From the NCBI GenBank assembly GCA_039586035.1, contig JBDHLD010000019.1, positions 43,926-107,925 on the forward strand: a stretch of DNA of 64,000 nucleotides, read 5' to 3'. The first letter of the stretch is position 1; every line of letters starts with the position of its first letter. The notes under the pieces were generated by a model that was not told the DNA's origin, did not search any database, and saw nothing but the letters and a program-made list of their open reading frames with translations. Position numbers and translations under genes: made by a program. Positions 9,757 through 19,500 of the stretch are shown here, piece after piece. This DNA comes from JBDHHQ01 sp039586035 (GTDB lineage Bacteria > Gemmatimonadota > Gemmatimonadetes > Longimicrobiales > Gaopeijiaceae).

Positions 9757-10893
9757 TTAGAGCTCGGGCCAATCCTCACCCACCGCCTTCAATAGCTCAT
9801 TCGGATCGCCCGAGCGCTTCACGGCGTCCGACAGCGAGATCTCTCCCTTCAGGTAGAGCATCTGCAGCGAATCGTTCATGGTCTGCATGCCGTGCTTCTT
9901 ACCGGCCTGCATGAGCGAGTAGATCTGGTGGACCTTCTCTTCCCGAATCACCGCTCGGATCGCCGGGGTGCAGACCATGACCTCCGCTGCGGCCACGCGC
10001 CCCCTCCCGCGGGCCCGGGGGATGAGCGACTGCGTGACGACGCCCTCGAGCACGAACGCGAGCTGGGCCCGGATTTGGCTTTGCTGGTGAGCGGGAAACG
10101 CGTCGATGATACGGTTCACGGACTCGGCCGCCGAGTTGGTGTGGAGCGTCGCGAGCACCAGATGTCCCGTCTCGGCGATCGTCAGCGCGGCGGAGATCGT
10201 CTCGAGGTCGCGCATCTCGCCCACGAGGATCACGTCAGGGTCCTGACGCAGGGCATACTTCAGCCCGGCTGCGAAGCTGTGTGTATCGGCCCCCACCTCG
10301 CGCTGGTTCACCATGCAGTTCTGGTGTCGGTGGATGAACTCGATGGGATCTTCCACCGTGATGATGTGGCCACGCCGCTCCCGGTTGATCTTGTCCACGA
10401 GCGACGCCAGTGTCGTCGACTTACCCGAACCCGTGGGCCCAGTGACCAGGATCAGCCCGCGGGGCTTGTCCGCGAAGCGGGTCACCACCGCCGGAAGGCC
10501 CAGCTCTCCGATGGACTTGATCTCGTAGGGGATCTGCCGGATGGCCAGGGCCACGCATCCGCGCTGCTTGTAGCAGTTGCCCCGGAAGCGGGAGAGGTTC
10601 TGGACACCGAAGGAGAAGTCGAGCTCGTCCTCCGTCTCGAAGCGCTTCTTCTGCGCCTCGGTGAGGATCGAGTACGCGAGGTTCAGGGTGTCCTTGGGCG
10701 TGAGCACATGCTTGATGGCGGAATCTACGAGGTTGCCATCGACGCGCAGCTTGGGGACTTCCCCGACCGTCACGTGAAGATCGGAAGCCCCGCGCTGGAT
10801 CACCTCCTGTAGGAGGGCCCGGAGGCTGAGCTCCTGCTGCTCCTGCTCCATGCCGTTCGTGCCCCTCGGGGCCGCATTGGACGTTACGCTCAT
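9757..10893 (-). CDS. pilT: type IV pilus retraction ATPase PilT
   Basis: 378 residues from the ATG at 10891-10893, which overlaps the pilB TGA (TGATG); the open frame extends further upstream, but that part lies inside pilB and is arginine/glycine-rich noise. It carries a PAS-like N-terminal domain with RGASDLHVTVGEVPKLRVDG, Walker A GPTGSGKSTTLASL, an Asp box near EDPIEFIHRH, Walker B DVILVGEMRDLETI and a His box TGHLVLATLHTNSA. The C-terminus keeps the AIRAVIREEK segment typical of PilT. As a hexameric ATPase it depolymerises the pilus for retraction, twitching and DNA uptake. Confidence 0.94.
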   Translation of the reverse strand: MSVTSNAAPRGTNGMEQEQQELSLRALLQEVIQRGASDLHVTVGEVPKLRVDGNLVDSAIKHVLTPKDTLNLAYSILTEAQKKRFETEDELDFSFGVQNLSRFRGNCYKQRGCVALAIRQIPYEIKSIGELGLPAVVTRFADKPRGLILVTGPTGSGKSTTLASLVDKINRERRGHIITVEDPIEFIHRHQNCMVNQREVGADTHSFAAGLKYALRQDPDVILVGEMRDLETISAALTIAETGHLVLATLHTNSAAESVNRIIDAFPAHQQSQIRAQLAFVLEGVVTQSLIPRARGRGRVAAAEVMVCTPAIRAVIREEKVHQIYSLMQAGKKHGMQTMNDSLQMLYLKGEISLSDAVKRSGDPNELLKAVGEDWPEL

Positions 10894-12608
10894 CAGGTCA
10901 CCGCCGACGTCTCTTTGAGGACCTCTTCCAGGGTGGTCAATCCGCGCTCCAGCTTCTTCAGACCGTCCATGCGCAGGGTCAGCATGCCCTCGTCCATGGC
11001 AGCTGCGCGAAGGTCGTCCGTGCCAGCCTCCTGCATGACGAGCTTCCTCATGCGAGCGCTCATGGCCATGACCTCGTACAGCCCCTGACGACCGCGGTAG
11101 CCGCTGCCCCCACATTGGTCGCACCCCTCGCCGCGATAGAGGGTCACGCGATCCATGAATCCGTCAGGCAGATGCGCGGCCTGGACGTATTCGTCCGTGT
11201 AGCTCGCCTCCACTTTGCAGCCTTCACAGATGCGGCGCACCAGCCTCTGGGCGGTGACGAGTGAGAGCGCTGCAGCCACGTTGAACGGTTCTAGACCCAT
11301 GTCGATGAGGCGGGTGACGGTGGAGGGGGCGTCGTTCGTGTGCAGGGTCGACAGCACGAGGTGACCGGTCAGCGCCGCTTTCACCGCGATGCCGCCGGTC
11401 TCCAGGTCACGGATCTCACCCACCATGATGGTGTTGGGGTCCTGTCGGAGGAACGCGCGCAGCGCCGCGGCGAACGTGAGCCCGATCTGGGGTCGGACGA
11501 GGACCTGGTTGATCCCGTGCAGGTTGTACTCGACCGGATCCTCGGCCGTCATGATGTTGGTGTCTTCGGTGTTCACCTTGGAGAGAGCCGAGTAGAGCGT
11601 CGTCGTCTTCCCCGATCCCGTCGGCCCCGTGACCAGCACCATGCCGTAGGGCTGGGCGATGGCTTGCATGAAGTCCGTCTCGGCCTTCGGCTCCATTCCG
11701 AACTTCTGCAGGTCGAAGGTCAGATTCCCCTGGTCGAGGATCCGGAGCACGATCTTCTCGCCGAAGATCACGGGCAGCGTGGACACGCGGAAATCGACGA
11801 CACGCTTCTTCATCCGGAGCTTGATGCGCCCGTCCTGGGGCACGCGTCGCTCGGCGATGTTCAGGTCAGCCAGGATCTTGATGCGAGAGGTCAGCGCCGC
11901 CTTCATCTTCATGGGCGGCTTCATGACCTCCTCGAGAGCTCCGTCGATCCGGTAGCGGACCCGCACTTCCTTCTCGAAAGGCTCGATGTGGATGTCGCTG
12001 ACGCCCTTGTTCACGGCGTCGGTCAGGAGCCCGTTTATGAACTTCACCACAGGAGCCTGTTCCACCTGCTCCTGTAGCGACGCCATGTTGACGTCTTCTT
12101 CCTCGTCCTCGACGAACTCGACGTCCTCCGCGATCAGGTCGCTGAGGATCTCCGCCATCCGGTCGTCGGCCTGGTCGTAGTACTTCTCGAGGTGCTTCCT
12201 GAGGGTGAATTCGCCGACGACGACCGGCTCGACTTCCAACCGGGTGATGAACTTGACGTCGTCGATGGCCCCCAGGTCCGACGGGTTGGCCATGGCCACG
12301 GTGAGGGTGCGACCGACACGCCGCAGGGGCAGCACCAGATGCTTGAACGCCACCTCGCCGGGGATGAGCCGCGCGATCTTCTCTTCCACCGTGACGCGGT
12401 CGAGGTCCACCGCCGGCACGCGATACTGCCGCGCCAGCATGCGCGTGATCTCTTCCTCCGCGATGAAGCCGAGCTTCACCAGGGCGAATCCCACACGCGT
12501 GTTGTGATCTCGCGCATCGGTCAGGGCCTCGCGAAGCTGGAGCTCCGTGATGAGGCCCTCGCTCACCAGGTGATCGCCGAGGCGGTCTTGGGCGACTTGC
12601 GTTGGCAT
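10893..12608 (-). CDS. pilB: type IV pilus extension ATPase PilB
   Basis: 571 residues from the ATG at 12606-12608 (MPTQVAQDRLGDHL). A GTG at 12660-12662 preceded by AAAGGA would add 18 Arg/Ser-rich residues and is a possible alternative. It contains an N-terminal MshEN/GspE domain (about 1-150), Walker A GPTGSGKTTTLYSAL, Walker B TIMVGEIRDLETGG, a His box TGHLVLSTLHTNDA and a zinc-binding tetracysteine motif, CEGC ... CDQC, in the C-terminal third. It powers pilin polymerisation. An acidic stretch EFVEDEEEDV precedes the core. It heads the pilB-pilT-pilC operon, with comEA upstream on the same strand. Confidence 0.94.
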   Translation of the reverse strand: MPTQVAQDRLGDHLVSEGLITELQLREALTDARDHNTRVGFALVKLGFIAEEEITRMLARQYRVPAVDLDRVTVEEKIARLIPGEVAFKHLVLPLRRVGRTLTVAMANPSDLGAIDDVKFITRLEVEPVVVGEFTLRKHLEKYYDQADDRMAEILSDLIAEDVEFVEDEEEDVNMASLQEQVEQAPVVKFINGLLTDAVNKGVSDIHIEPFEKEVRVRYRIDGALEEVMKPPMKMKAALTSRIKILADLNIAERRVPQDGRIKLRMKKRVVDFRVSTLPVIFGEKIVLRILDQGNLTFDLQKFGMEPKAETDFMQAIAQPYGMVLVTGPTGSGKTTTLYSALSKVNTEDTNIMTAEDPVEYNLHGINQVLVRPQIGLTFAAALRAFLRQDPNTIMVGEIRDLETGGIAVKAALTGHLVLSTLHTNDAPSTVTRLIDMGLEPFNVAAALSLVTAQRLVRRICEGCKVEASYTDEYVQAAHLPDGFMDRVTLYRGEGCDQCGGSGYRGRQGLYEVMAMSARMRKLVMQEAGTDDLRAAAMDEGMLTLRMDGLKKLERGLTTLEEVLKETSAVT

Positions 12609-12736
12609 CGAGTGCGGTCGTTGGACGTTCCGATTGGACCCGCCGCGGCGGGAGCCTTCCACTCACCGACTTTTCCTTTATCGGCAAGAGGTCCGTTGAA
12701 GCGTAGCGCTGGCGAAGGGGCGTGCCGATGGCGGAG

Positions 12737-12748
12737 AAACATATGTTT
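12737..12748. promoter_or_regulatory. AT-rich 12-bp palindrome upstream of pilB
   Basis: AAACATATGTTT is a perfect 12-bp palindrome in a very GC-rich region, about 130 bases upstream of the chosen pilB start and 30 bases downstream of the comEA stop. A near copy (AAACATATGT) occurs at 60562-60571 upstream of a secreted-protein gene. It could be an operator or part of a promoter; no factor can be named. Confidence 0.3.
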
Positions 12749-12777
12749 TGCCTCTTCTCCCACGGTTTCTCCCTCCG

Positions 12778-13437
12778 TTACGGTGGCCTTCTCCCGGGAC
12801 CCGCCTTCACGTGCGGGCGGAGGCGCTCGAGCGTCACCCGCCCGATCCCGCGCACCTGGAGGAGATCGTCGACGGACCGGAAGCCACCCGACCGCTCCCG
12901 GGCCCGGACAATGCGCCGCGCCAGAGCCGGGCCCACTCCCGCCAAAGACCGCAGCGCGACCGAGTCGGCGCGGTTCAGGTCGATAGCCGCCGACGGCTCG
13001 GCTCGGCTCGCCGCTGGCACCCGGCCGAGCTCCAGGGGCACGCCGGCGTCGAGGTCCAGCCGGTCGCGGACCTTCGCCAACGTGGCCGGCCCGATGCCCC
13101 GCACGCGCAGCAGGTCCTCCGGACTGTGGAAACCTCCCGAGGCCCGGGCCTCCACGATGGATCGGGCGACGCCGGGCCCCACACCGGGCAACCGGTCCAG
13201 CTCTGCCTCGGTCGCTCGGTTGGGGTCGATGCGCTCGCCCACGCCGAGGGGCCGTTGTCGGAGCGCCTCCTCGGCTCTCGCCACGCGGCTTTCCTCGAGA
13301 AGACCGGGGAGGGCGTCAGCCGTGTCCCAGACCAGTGGCGGCTCGACGCGCCGGAGCTCCGCGCCGTATCGGATGATCGAAGCCACGAGCAGGACCGCTG
13401 CGGCTGTCGAGAACGCACGAGTTTCGGAAGCGGTCAC
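12778..13437 (-). CDS. ComEA-like helix-hairpin-helix DNA-binding protein
   Basis: 219 residues from the GTG at 13435-13437, chosen because AAGGGGA lies 5 bases upstream; an in-frame GTG at 13471-13473 would add 12 residues. A single hydrophobic helix at the N-terminus (AAAVLLVASIIRYG) would anchor the protein with its bulk outside the cytoplasm. Two ComEA-type double-HhH units follow: IDPNRATEAELDRLPGVGPG (about 82-140) and IDLNRADSVALRSLAGVGPA (about 152-210), each ending in a second hairpin (VRGIGPATL; VRGIGRVTL). ComEA proteins bind incoming DNA in the periplasm during natural transformation. Its place directly upstream of pilBTC supports a DNA-uptake role. Having two HhH modules instead of one is somewhat unusual. 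Confidence 0.82.
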   Translation of the reverse strand: MTASETRAFSTAAAVLLVASIIRYGAELRRVEPPLVWDTADALPGLLEESRVARAEEALRQRPLGVGERIDPNRATEAELDRLPGVGPGVARSIVEARASGGFHSPEDLLRVRGIGPATLAKVRDRLDLDAGVPLELGRVPAASRAEPSAAIDLNRADSVALRSLAGVGPALARRIVRARERSGGFRSVDDLLQVRGIGRVTLERLRPHVKAGPGRRPP

Positions 13438-13527
13438 CCTCGTCCCCTTCGAGCGGGGGCGGGCCGGAGCCACGCCGTGAACGAAGCTCGGGCGAATCCG
13501 TGGGCGAGGCGATGGCCTCGAGGGACC

Positions 13528-16500
13528 TCAGGGGACGAGGCCGGCCTGGAGGTTGAATTGACCCCAGATCCCGAACTGCACCTGAGAGGAGCCGGCCCGG
13601 GTGCCGATGAAGGACTGGCGATCGGTAAAGGTGAGGTTGAGCCCCATCTCGAAGCGCTGAACGGCCGTATCCATGGACACGTTGAGCGTACGGTTGATCT
13701 GGTCCACGAAGGCCGTGCATGCCCCTTGACCGGCGGTGACCCGACAGTCGAACTGTGAGGTGTACTGGAACCTGGCGATGAGCTGGATGGGCCGGTCGAT
13801 CCGTTCGCCAAGCCGCCCCGGCGGCGTGAAGGAGGAAGACACGGACACGTTGTGCGTCTGTCGCTCGCGCTCGGTGTCGCCCGCCGGATCGCGACCATCC
13901 CCTTGCTGGAAGCTCCCCGAGTACGAGGTGCTGACGTTGCCCGCCCAGGTGATCGAGAGGTTGACCGGGATGCGCTGGTCCTCCTGGACTCGTAGCTGCT
14001 CGGCCGTTCCGCCCTGAGCCGACTCCCGCCGCACCTCCTGGAACCCGGAGGCCAGGGTGAGCCGCCTCACCACCGAGGAGGCGGCGCCGGGCAACGTGAG
14101 ATTGGAGAAGCCGGCCTGCACGTCGGGCCATGTCCGCTCGCGGTTTCCCCGGCCGATCCGCTTGTCGAGGCTGTTCACGTTGGACCGAGCGTACTGTACG
14201 TCCACCGAGAAGCTCAGGGGCAGCTGAAGGCCCGAGGCCAGGGTCAGCGATTCACGGTCGGTCACGAAGGAGGCCGTGTCCCCGTCGAGGAAGCGGAATC
14301 GATCCCTCCCGCCGAGCCCCAGCTGATATCCGGCCCCCGGTTCGACGAGCTGCCGGTTGAAGCGCGACGTGATGCCGTCCAGCCAGGTGATCCGGAAGGG
14401 CGCCAACGCCTGGAGGACCCACCGTCCCGCGCCCGTGAGCCTGGACTCGCCCTCCTGGGCGACCTCTCCCAGCGCCGAACGAGCGAGGACCCGGGAATCC
14501 AGGGTCATGCCGGCGCGCCGATCGCGCTGGTTGTTCGCGTTCCGCCCGAGGGCAGACACCGTATCCGCGATCACGATCACCGAGTCGCCCTGCATGATGC
14601 TGTCCACCGGCGTGACGGTGGTCTGCACGTAGGAGGGGTTGCGGTCGGAACGGTAGCTCGTGTTCATCCCGAGGTCGAAGCGCAGCCAGTCCGTAACGCT
14701 CGGCCTCCAGCCGAGCTGGGTCCGTACGACGCGGTTCGTCTCCCAGCCCACGTCCAGCCCCAGGAAGCGCGATCTTTCTTCGGCGATCACGCCCTGTGCC
14801 ACGGTGTCACGGACGGACTCGTCCGGCGGCAGCAAGTCCCGGGTCTCCGAGATGGCGAGGGAGGCCGTCAGCGAGGCAAAGGGCCGAAGCGACAGGTCGG
14901 CGGACGTCTCCAGGCCCTCCCGGGGGGAGAGCGTGGCCGCCACGATGCTGTCCGCCGGCAGCTGCAGGATCTGCTCGAACCTGAACGCCTCGTTGTCCTG
15001 ACGGTTGTACGTAGCGCGCAGCGAGAAGCGATCCGGCGTCCAGCGAAGGCGGCTGTTCAGGATCTGCTCCTCCAGCTGTCGGGGAAACAGGAAGCGGATG
15101 ACCGGCTCGACGAAGGACGGAATGTAGTCCACCTCCCGGGAATCCAGGACGCGGCCGTATCCGACGGCTCCGTCCATCCCGGACGAAAGGCTGCGTGACG
15201 TCACGGTGGTCGATTGAGCCGAGGAGTAGCCGAGGCGGGCGTCGAGACCGTCCAACAAGATCGACCCGATCGTGCTCGCCGTAGGGGTCCGCTTCCGAAA
15301 CGCCATCTGGACCCGCGTCCTTCGAGATCCCGTCTCACGGAGGTTCGGGATTTCCCCCGCCTGGATGTCGCTCTGAGGGAGAAAGAAGGGATCCAGTCCC
15401 GTGGACGTGTGCTGCACCGTCAAGGGGACCTCCAGCCCCCAGGGCGCGGGAGCGAAGCGGCCGAGCTGAAGCGTGGAGTTGACGCTGACGAGCTGGTCAC
15501 TCTGGTACGAGGGATCCGCCTTCAGCTGGCGGAAGAACGCCCCTCGGTCCGACAGCGACACCCGGGCCGTGAGGACGTCGGCCGCTTGCAGATCCAGGTC
15601 CACGTAGCCGGCGAGGCCAGGGTCGCGGACGCCGCCGGCCAGGCGGAACTCGTTGATCCAGAGCTCCCCCTCGATGGGGATGTCACTCTGGTTCAGGACA
15701 CCAAGGGACATCTCCCTGACCGCGTAGAGGTTGGGCGCCCTCCCCCGGTCCTTCAGGACCACGGCGTACGTCGAATCGGCGCTCCAGACCTCCCTGGGCG
15801 GATCACCCGTGGCCGGTGGATTCAGGATCAGCTCCTCCTCGGCCTGCCGGCGCAGGTCGAACCAGACCTCGAAGTCGATCAGATGCTCAGGCACCCAGTC
15901 GCTCTGGACCACGGCTTCGGGGTTTGCGGCCGGCGTGAGGCGGGAGCGGTAGAGGTAGAAGTTCTCGGAGTCGTTACCGACCTTCACGAAGAAGTACACC
16001 GGCAGCTCCGGATCCCAATCCCCCTCCCGGGCCACGGCCCAGATTCGAGCCTGTCGGTAGGTGAGGAAGTTCCGGGGCCGTTGAGGGAACCGGTTGAAGA
16101 CCTCGACCCGCTCGCCGGGAGCCACGCCGTCGTAGGTCAAGCCCAGCGACTGCTCGTTGAACTCGACGGAGGTGGCGCCCAGGGCCGACGTGGGGTTGTC
16201 CAGCTCCTCCAGCACCCCCGGCGGCGACGAGTAGGCGCCGCCCTTGGTCAAGCTGCTCGCCGGACTCACCTCGAGGCGACCTCCGCTGCCGATCGTGTCG
16301 CCGCCCAGCCCGCGCACGATCCCCGTCTGGGCGCGTTTCACCCAGCGGGAGCCCACCAGCTTCATTCGAGTCAGGAGCACGGCGTTCGAGGCAGACGCAA
16401 CGAAGGTGATCCGGATGTGCTTCACAGAGCGCCAATCGGCGTCGGTGACCAGACCGTCGACGTTGGTGGCGTCGTCGCCCCGGAGGGCGAGTCGATACAG

Positions 16501-19500
16501 CTCGAAGTCGGTGGCGGTCTCGTCCTTGCCCCGGGCCAGGAAGGGAGAGGCGCCATTGAACTCCACGACGTAGCGGTAGTATCGCTCGGCACCGTCGAGA
16601 TTCCCGTTGCCGTCCAGGTCCTCGGTGTCCGCGCGCCCGTTCCCCCGGGTGCAGTTGGCCTCGGGGGCACCGACGATGTAGATGGTCCCGGGTGTGGCCA
16701 GGCAGCCCTCGCCCCAGTTACCCCGTGCGTCCGCCTGATCGCTCCACACCTCGCCGAGGTTGAGCTGTGCTTCCTCGTCCCGGATGCCCAGCCCCCACGT
16801 CTGGCCGTTGTCCTTTACGCCACTCGTGGCCCCGGCCGAATCCACGAAGAAGGCGTCTTCGTTGACCCGGCCGACGTCGACGATCATGACGACCGAGTCG
16901 TCCTTCGCCACGCTCGCGTAGAACTCGAGGAACTCCATCCGCGTCAGGTCGAGCCCCGTGGTGCTCAATACCGTTGTGAAGGACGCCCAGCTGTCGCGGG
17001 TGAGGTCCTCGCCGCCCCCCACGGTGGCGAGCATCACCTGATCACGGGTGTTCGTCCCGGCCACGTTGATCTGCTGGTCGATGTCCTGGGGGAAGATTCC
17101 CTCGAACACCCGACCATCGGCCTGCACCCAGGCGTGTTGCCACGTCAGCGACGTGTTGTCCGTCTCGTCCAGCGCGGGAGGGAGGATCGTGCCCGCCCCG
17201 TCGCGACGTCCCGGCACGCTGCCCAGTCGCCAGGCGGTGCTGAGCAGCGAGAGCGGCACGTCCGCGTTCCCGTCGAAGTCATCGATGTAGACGTCGCCCT
17301 GGGTGTTGGGATTCGGTAGGGACAAGGCGAGCTCGCCACTGACTCGGATCGACGACGTGCCGGAGTAATGCAGACCCGGTACCCGATCCAGGAAACGGTC
17401 CAGCCACGAGGCACCGAAGTCCATGCGCCCGTTGACGCCTCCCAGCGCCACGGCCTTCGGCTCCACGCCCAGCTGTGGGCGCCGGACCAGGGCCTTCTCA
17501 CGTTGGAACAGCCCGAGGAAGTTGAGGCTGCCCCGCGCACCCATGTCGTAGTCCGCGTTGAAGCCGAACACCGACGTGGGAGCGATCTGGAATACCGTCT
17601 TCTGCTCCCACGAGGCCCGAATGTCGGCGCTGGGAGCTACCGCGAAGAGGTTCTGGGCGTCCAGGAGGGTCACCTGTCCCACGTCGTAGTCGATGATATA
17701 GTCGACGCGGGGCTCCAGTCTCCGTTCTCCCAGGTAGATCCGCTCGCTGCCGTCCCGGATCCCCAGCGCTCCGAGATTGAACGTGGACACGAGGCCCTCG
17801 CTCCGCACGCGAAACGGGATCGTCAGGCGGAAGACCCCACCTCCGCCACGCTCCACCGGGTCCTGTGACTCGTAGATGACGCCGTTCGCGTCGTCGCCGA
17901 GGATCGCCTTGGTGTCGTCGGCGGACAGGTTGAGCGAGGGGACCGGGGGAGGCTCCAGGAATGGCTGCAGCGTTCGGAAGACGAGGAACGTGCCGGACAC
18001 GGGTGGCTGTTCCTGAAAGGAGTCGTCGACGGGCCGGTAGACCTGCGCCCGATCGAGCCGGTCGAACGGGGACTCCTCATCGAGGCCGAAGAGCTTGAGA
18101 AAGGTGATGTCCTCGCCGGTGGGCGCCCGCTTGAAGGTGCGGCCTGCCCCGAGCTCGCCCAGGGAAACGGTGACGTCCACCGAGTTGACTTCCACGTCGT
18201 TCGAGCCGGAGATGCGGTACACGTGGTGCATCTCCAGGGGCCAGGTCGGGGTGCCGGGCTGATGGCTCGCCCCGGACGCCTTGAGTAGCCGCAGCCGCGG
18301 GCGGATTCCCTCGTTGTGGAGGCGCTCGGGGTTGTAGTCCCCGATGGAGTCCCCGGTCGCCGTGATGTAGGTGACGGCCAGCATCTCGTCCCGACGCAGG
18401 GGGCTGCGAAGGGCGATCCACAGACCGCTCGGATGGACGAAGTAGTCCTGGTCGGGCTGCAGGTAGCGAAACCACCCGGATTCCTGGATGGTGTCGCCGT
18501 CCATCTCGGCGAATCCGTCGGCCTGGATGTAGCCCTGGACCTGCTGGCTGGTGATCGGGTCGTTTTCGAATCGGTAGACCTGCACCTGCTCGGTGCCGGG
18601 CACCAGCTCGCGAGGAGCCCGGGATCCGTCGAGGGACAGGATGTCGAAGTGGGGGTAATCCTGGATCTCCGCCGGATCGAAGAGGAAGAAGTACTGACCC
18701 TCTACGTAGTCGGCGTCATCCAGGACCAACGTGTCCTCCTGGACGAAGGCCTGCTGCCCGCCGGCGCCGCTGAGCTGGAACTCCCGGGTGGACAGGTCCC
18801 CCTTCTGCTGCGCCCACACGGCCTGGAAGTCGACGGGCCCGAGCTGTCCCGTTGTTTGGAAGCCGAAGTTCCCGGCCGGAATGCCCTCGGTGAGGAAACG
18901 CGAGTTCGGCGGTAGCTGGTAGCTGACGTCCCCCACCTCGAGGCGTTGGAGGATCTCGTCCTCGAGGCCCTGATAGTAGACGTTGATGTTGTTCGCGGCG
19001 GAGAACTCGCGGGTCTGGTCGAAGTCCACGTTGACGTGGACCCGCTCCGACACGGTCCCGCCCACCTGCAGACCGAACTGCAGCTCCGGAGTCAGGCGCG
19101 GAATGATGGGCGCGTTGCACGTGAATTGAAAACCGGAGTCGCAGGGGCGAAACGAGGTCCAATCCCCGCCCATCTCCGCCCGGCCCCGGAGGCGCATCTG
19201 CAGGTCGGTGTATTGCGCGAACAGGTCCTGAAGAGCTGCACCGGTGCCCAAGCTGTCCCGGTCCTCTTCCGGCTCTCGAACGGGGTCGGGAGGGAGGAAC
19301 GCCACGGCGTCCGCCTCCACCTCGTCGGCCGCTCCGGGGTCGCCGGCCACCCGCCGCCCCACCCGCGGCCTCAGCTCCGTGGCCAGCGGCGGGGACGAGA
19401 GCCTTGCCAAGGGAGCGAACCAGGGGCTGTCGGCACCCGGGGCCGGGGGAAAGTCGATGGCGAAGGGGAGCGGCACCCGCCGCAGGCCGAGCTGCAGGAA

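Noticed and set aside
15214..17319. 701-codon open frame antisense to sprA
   Set aside because: It lies wholly opposite a well-supported gene in a GC-rich region, is rich in Arg, Gly, Val and His without any recognisable motif, and is a typical high-GC shadow frame.
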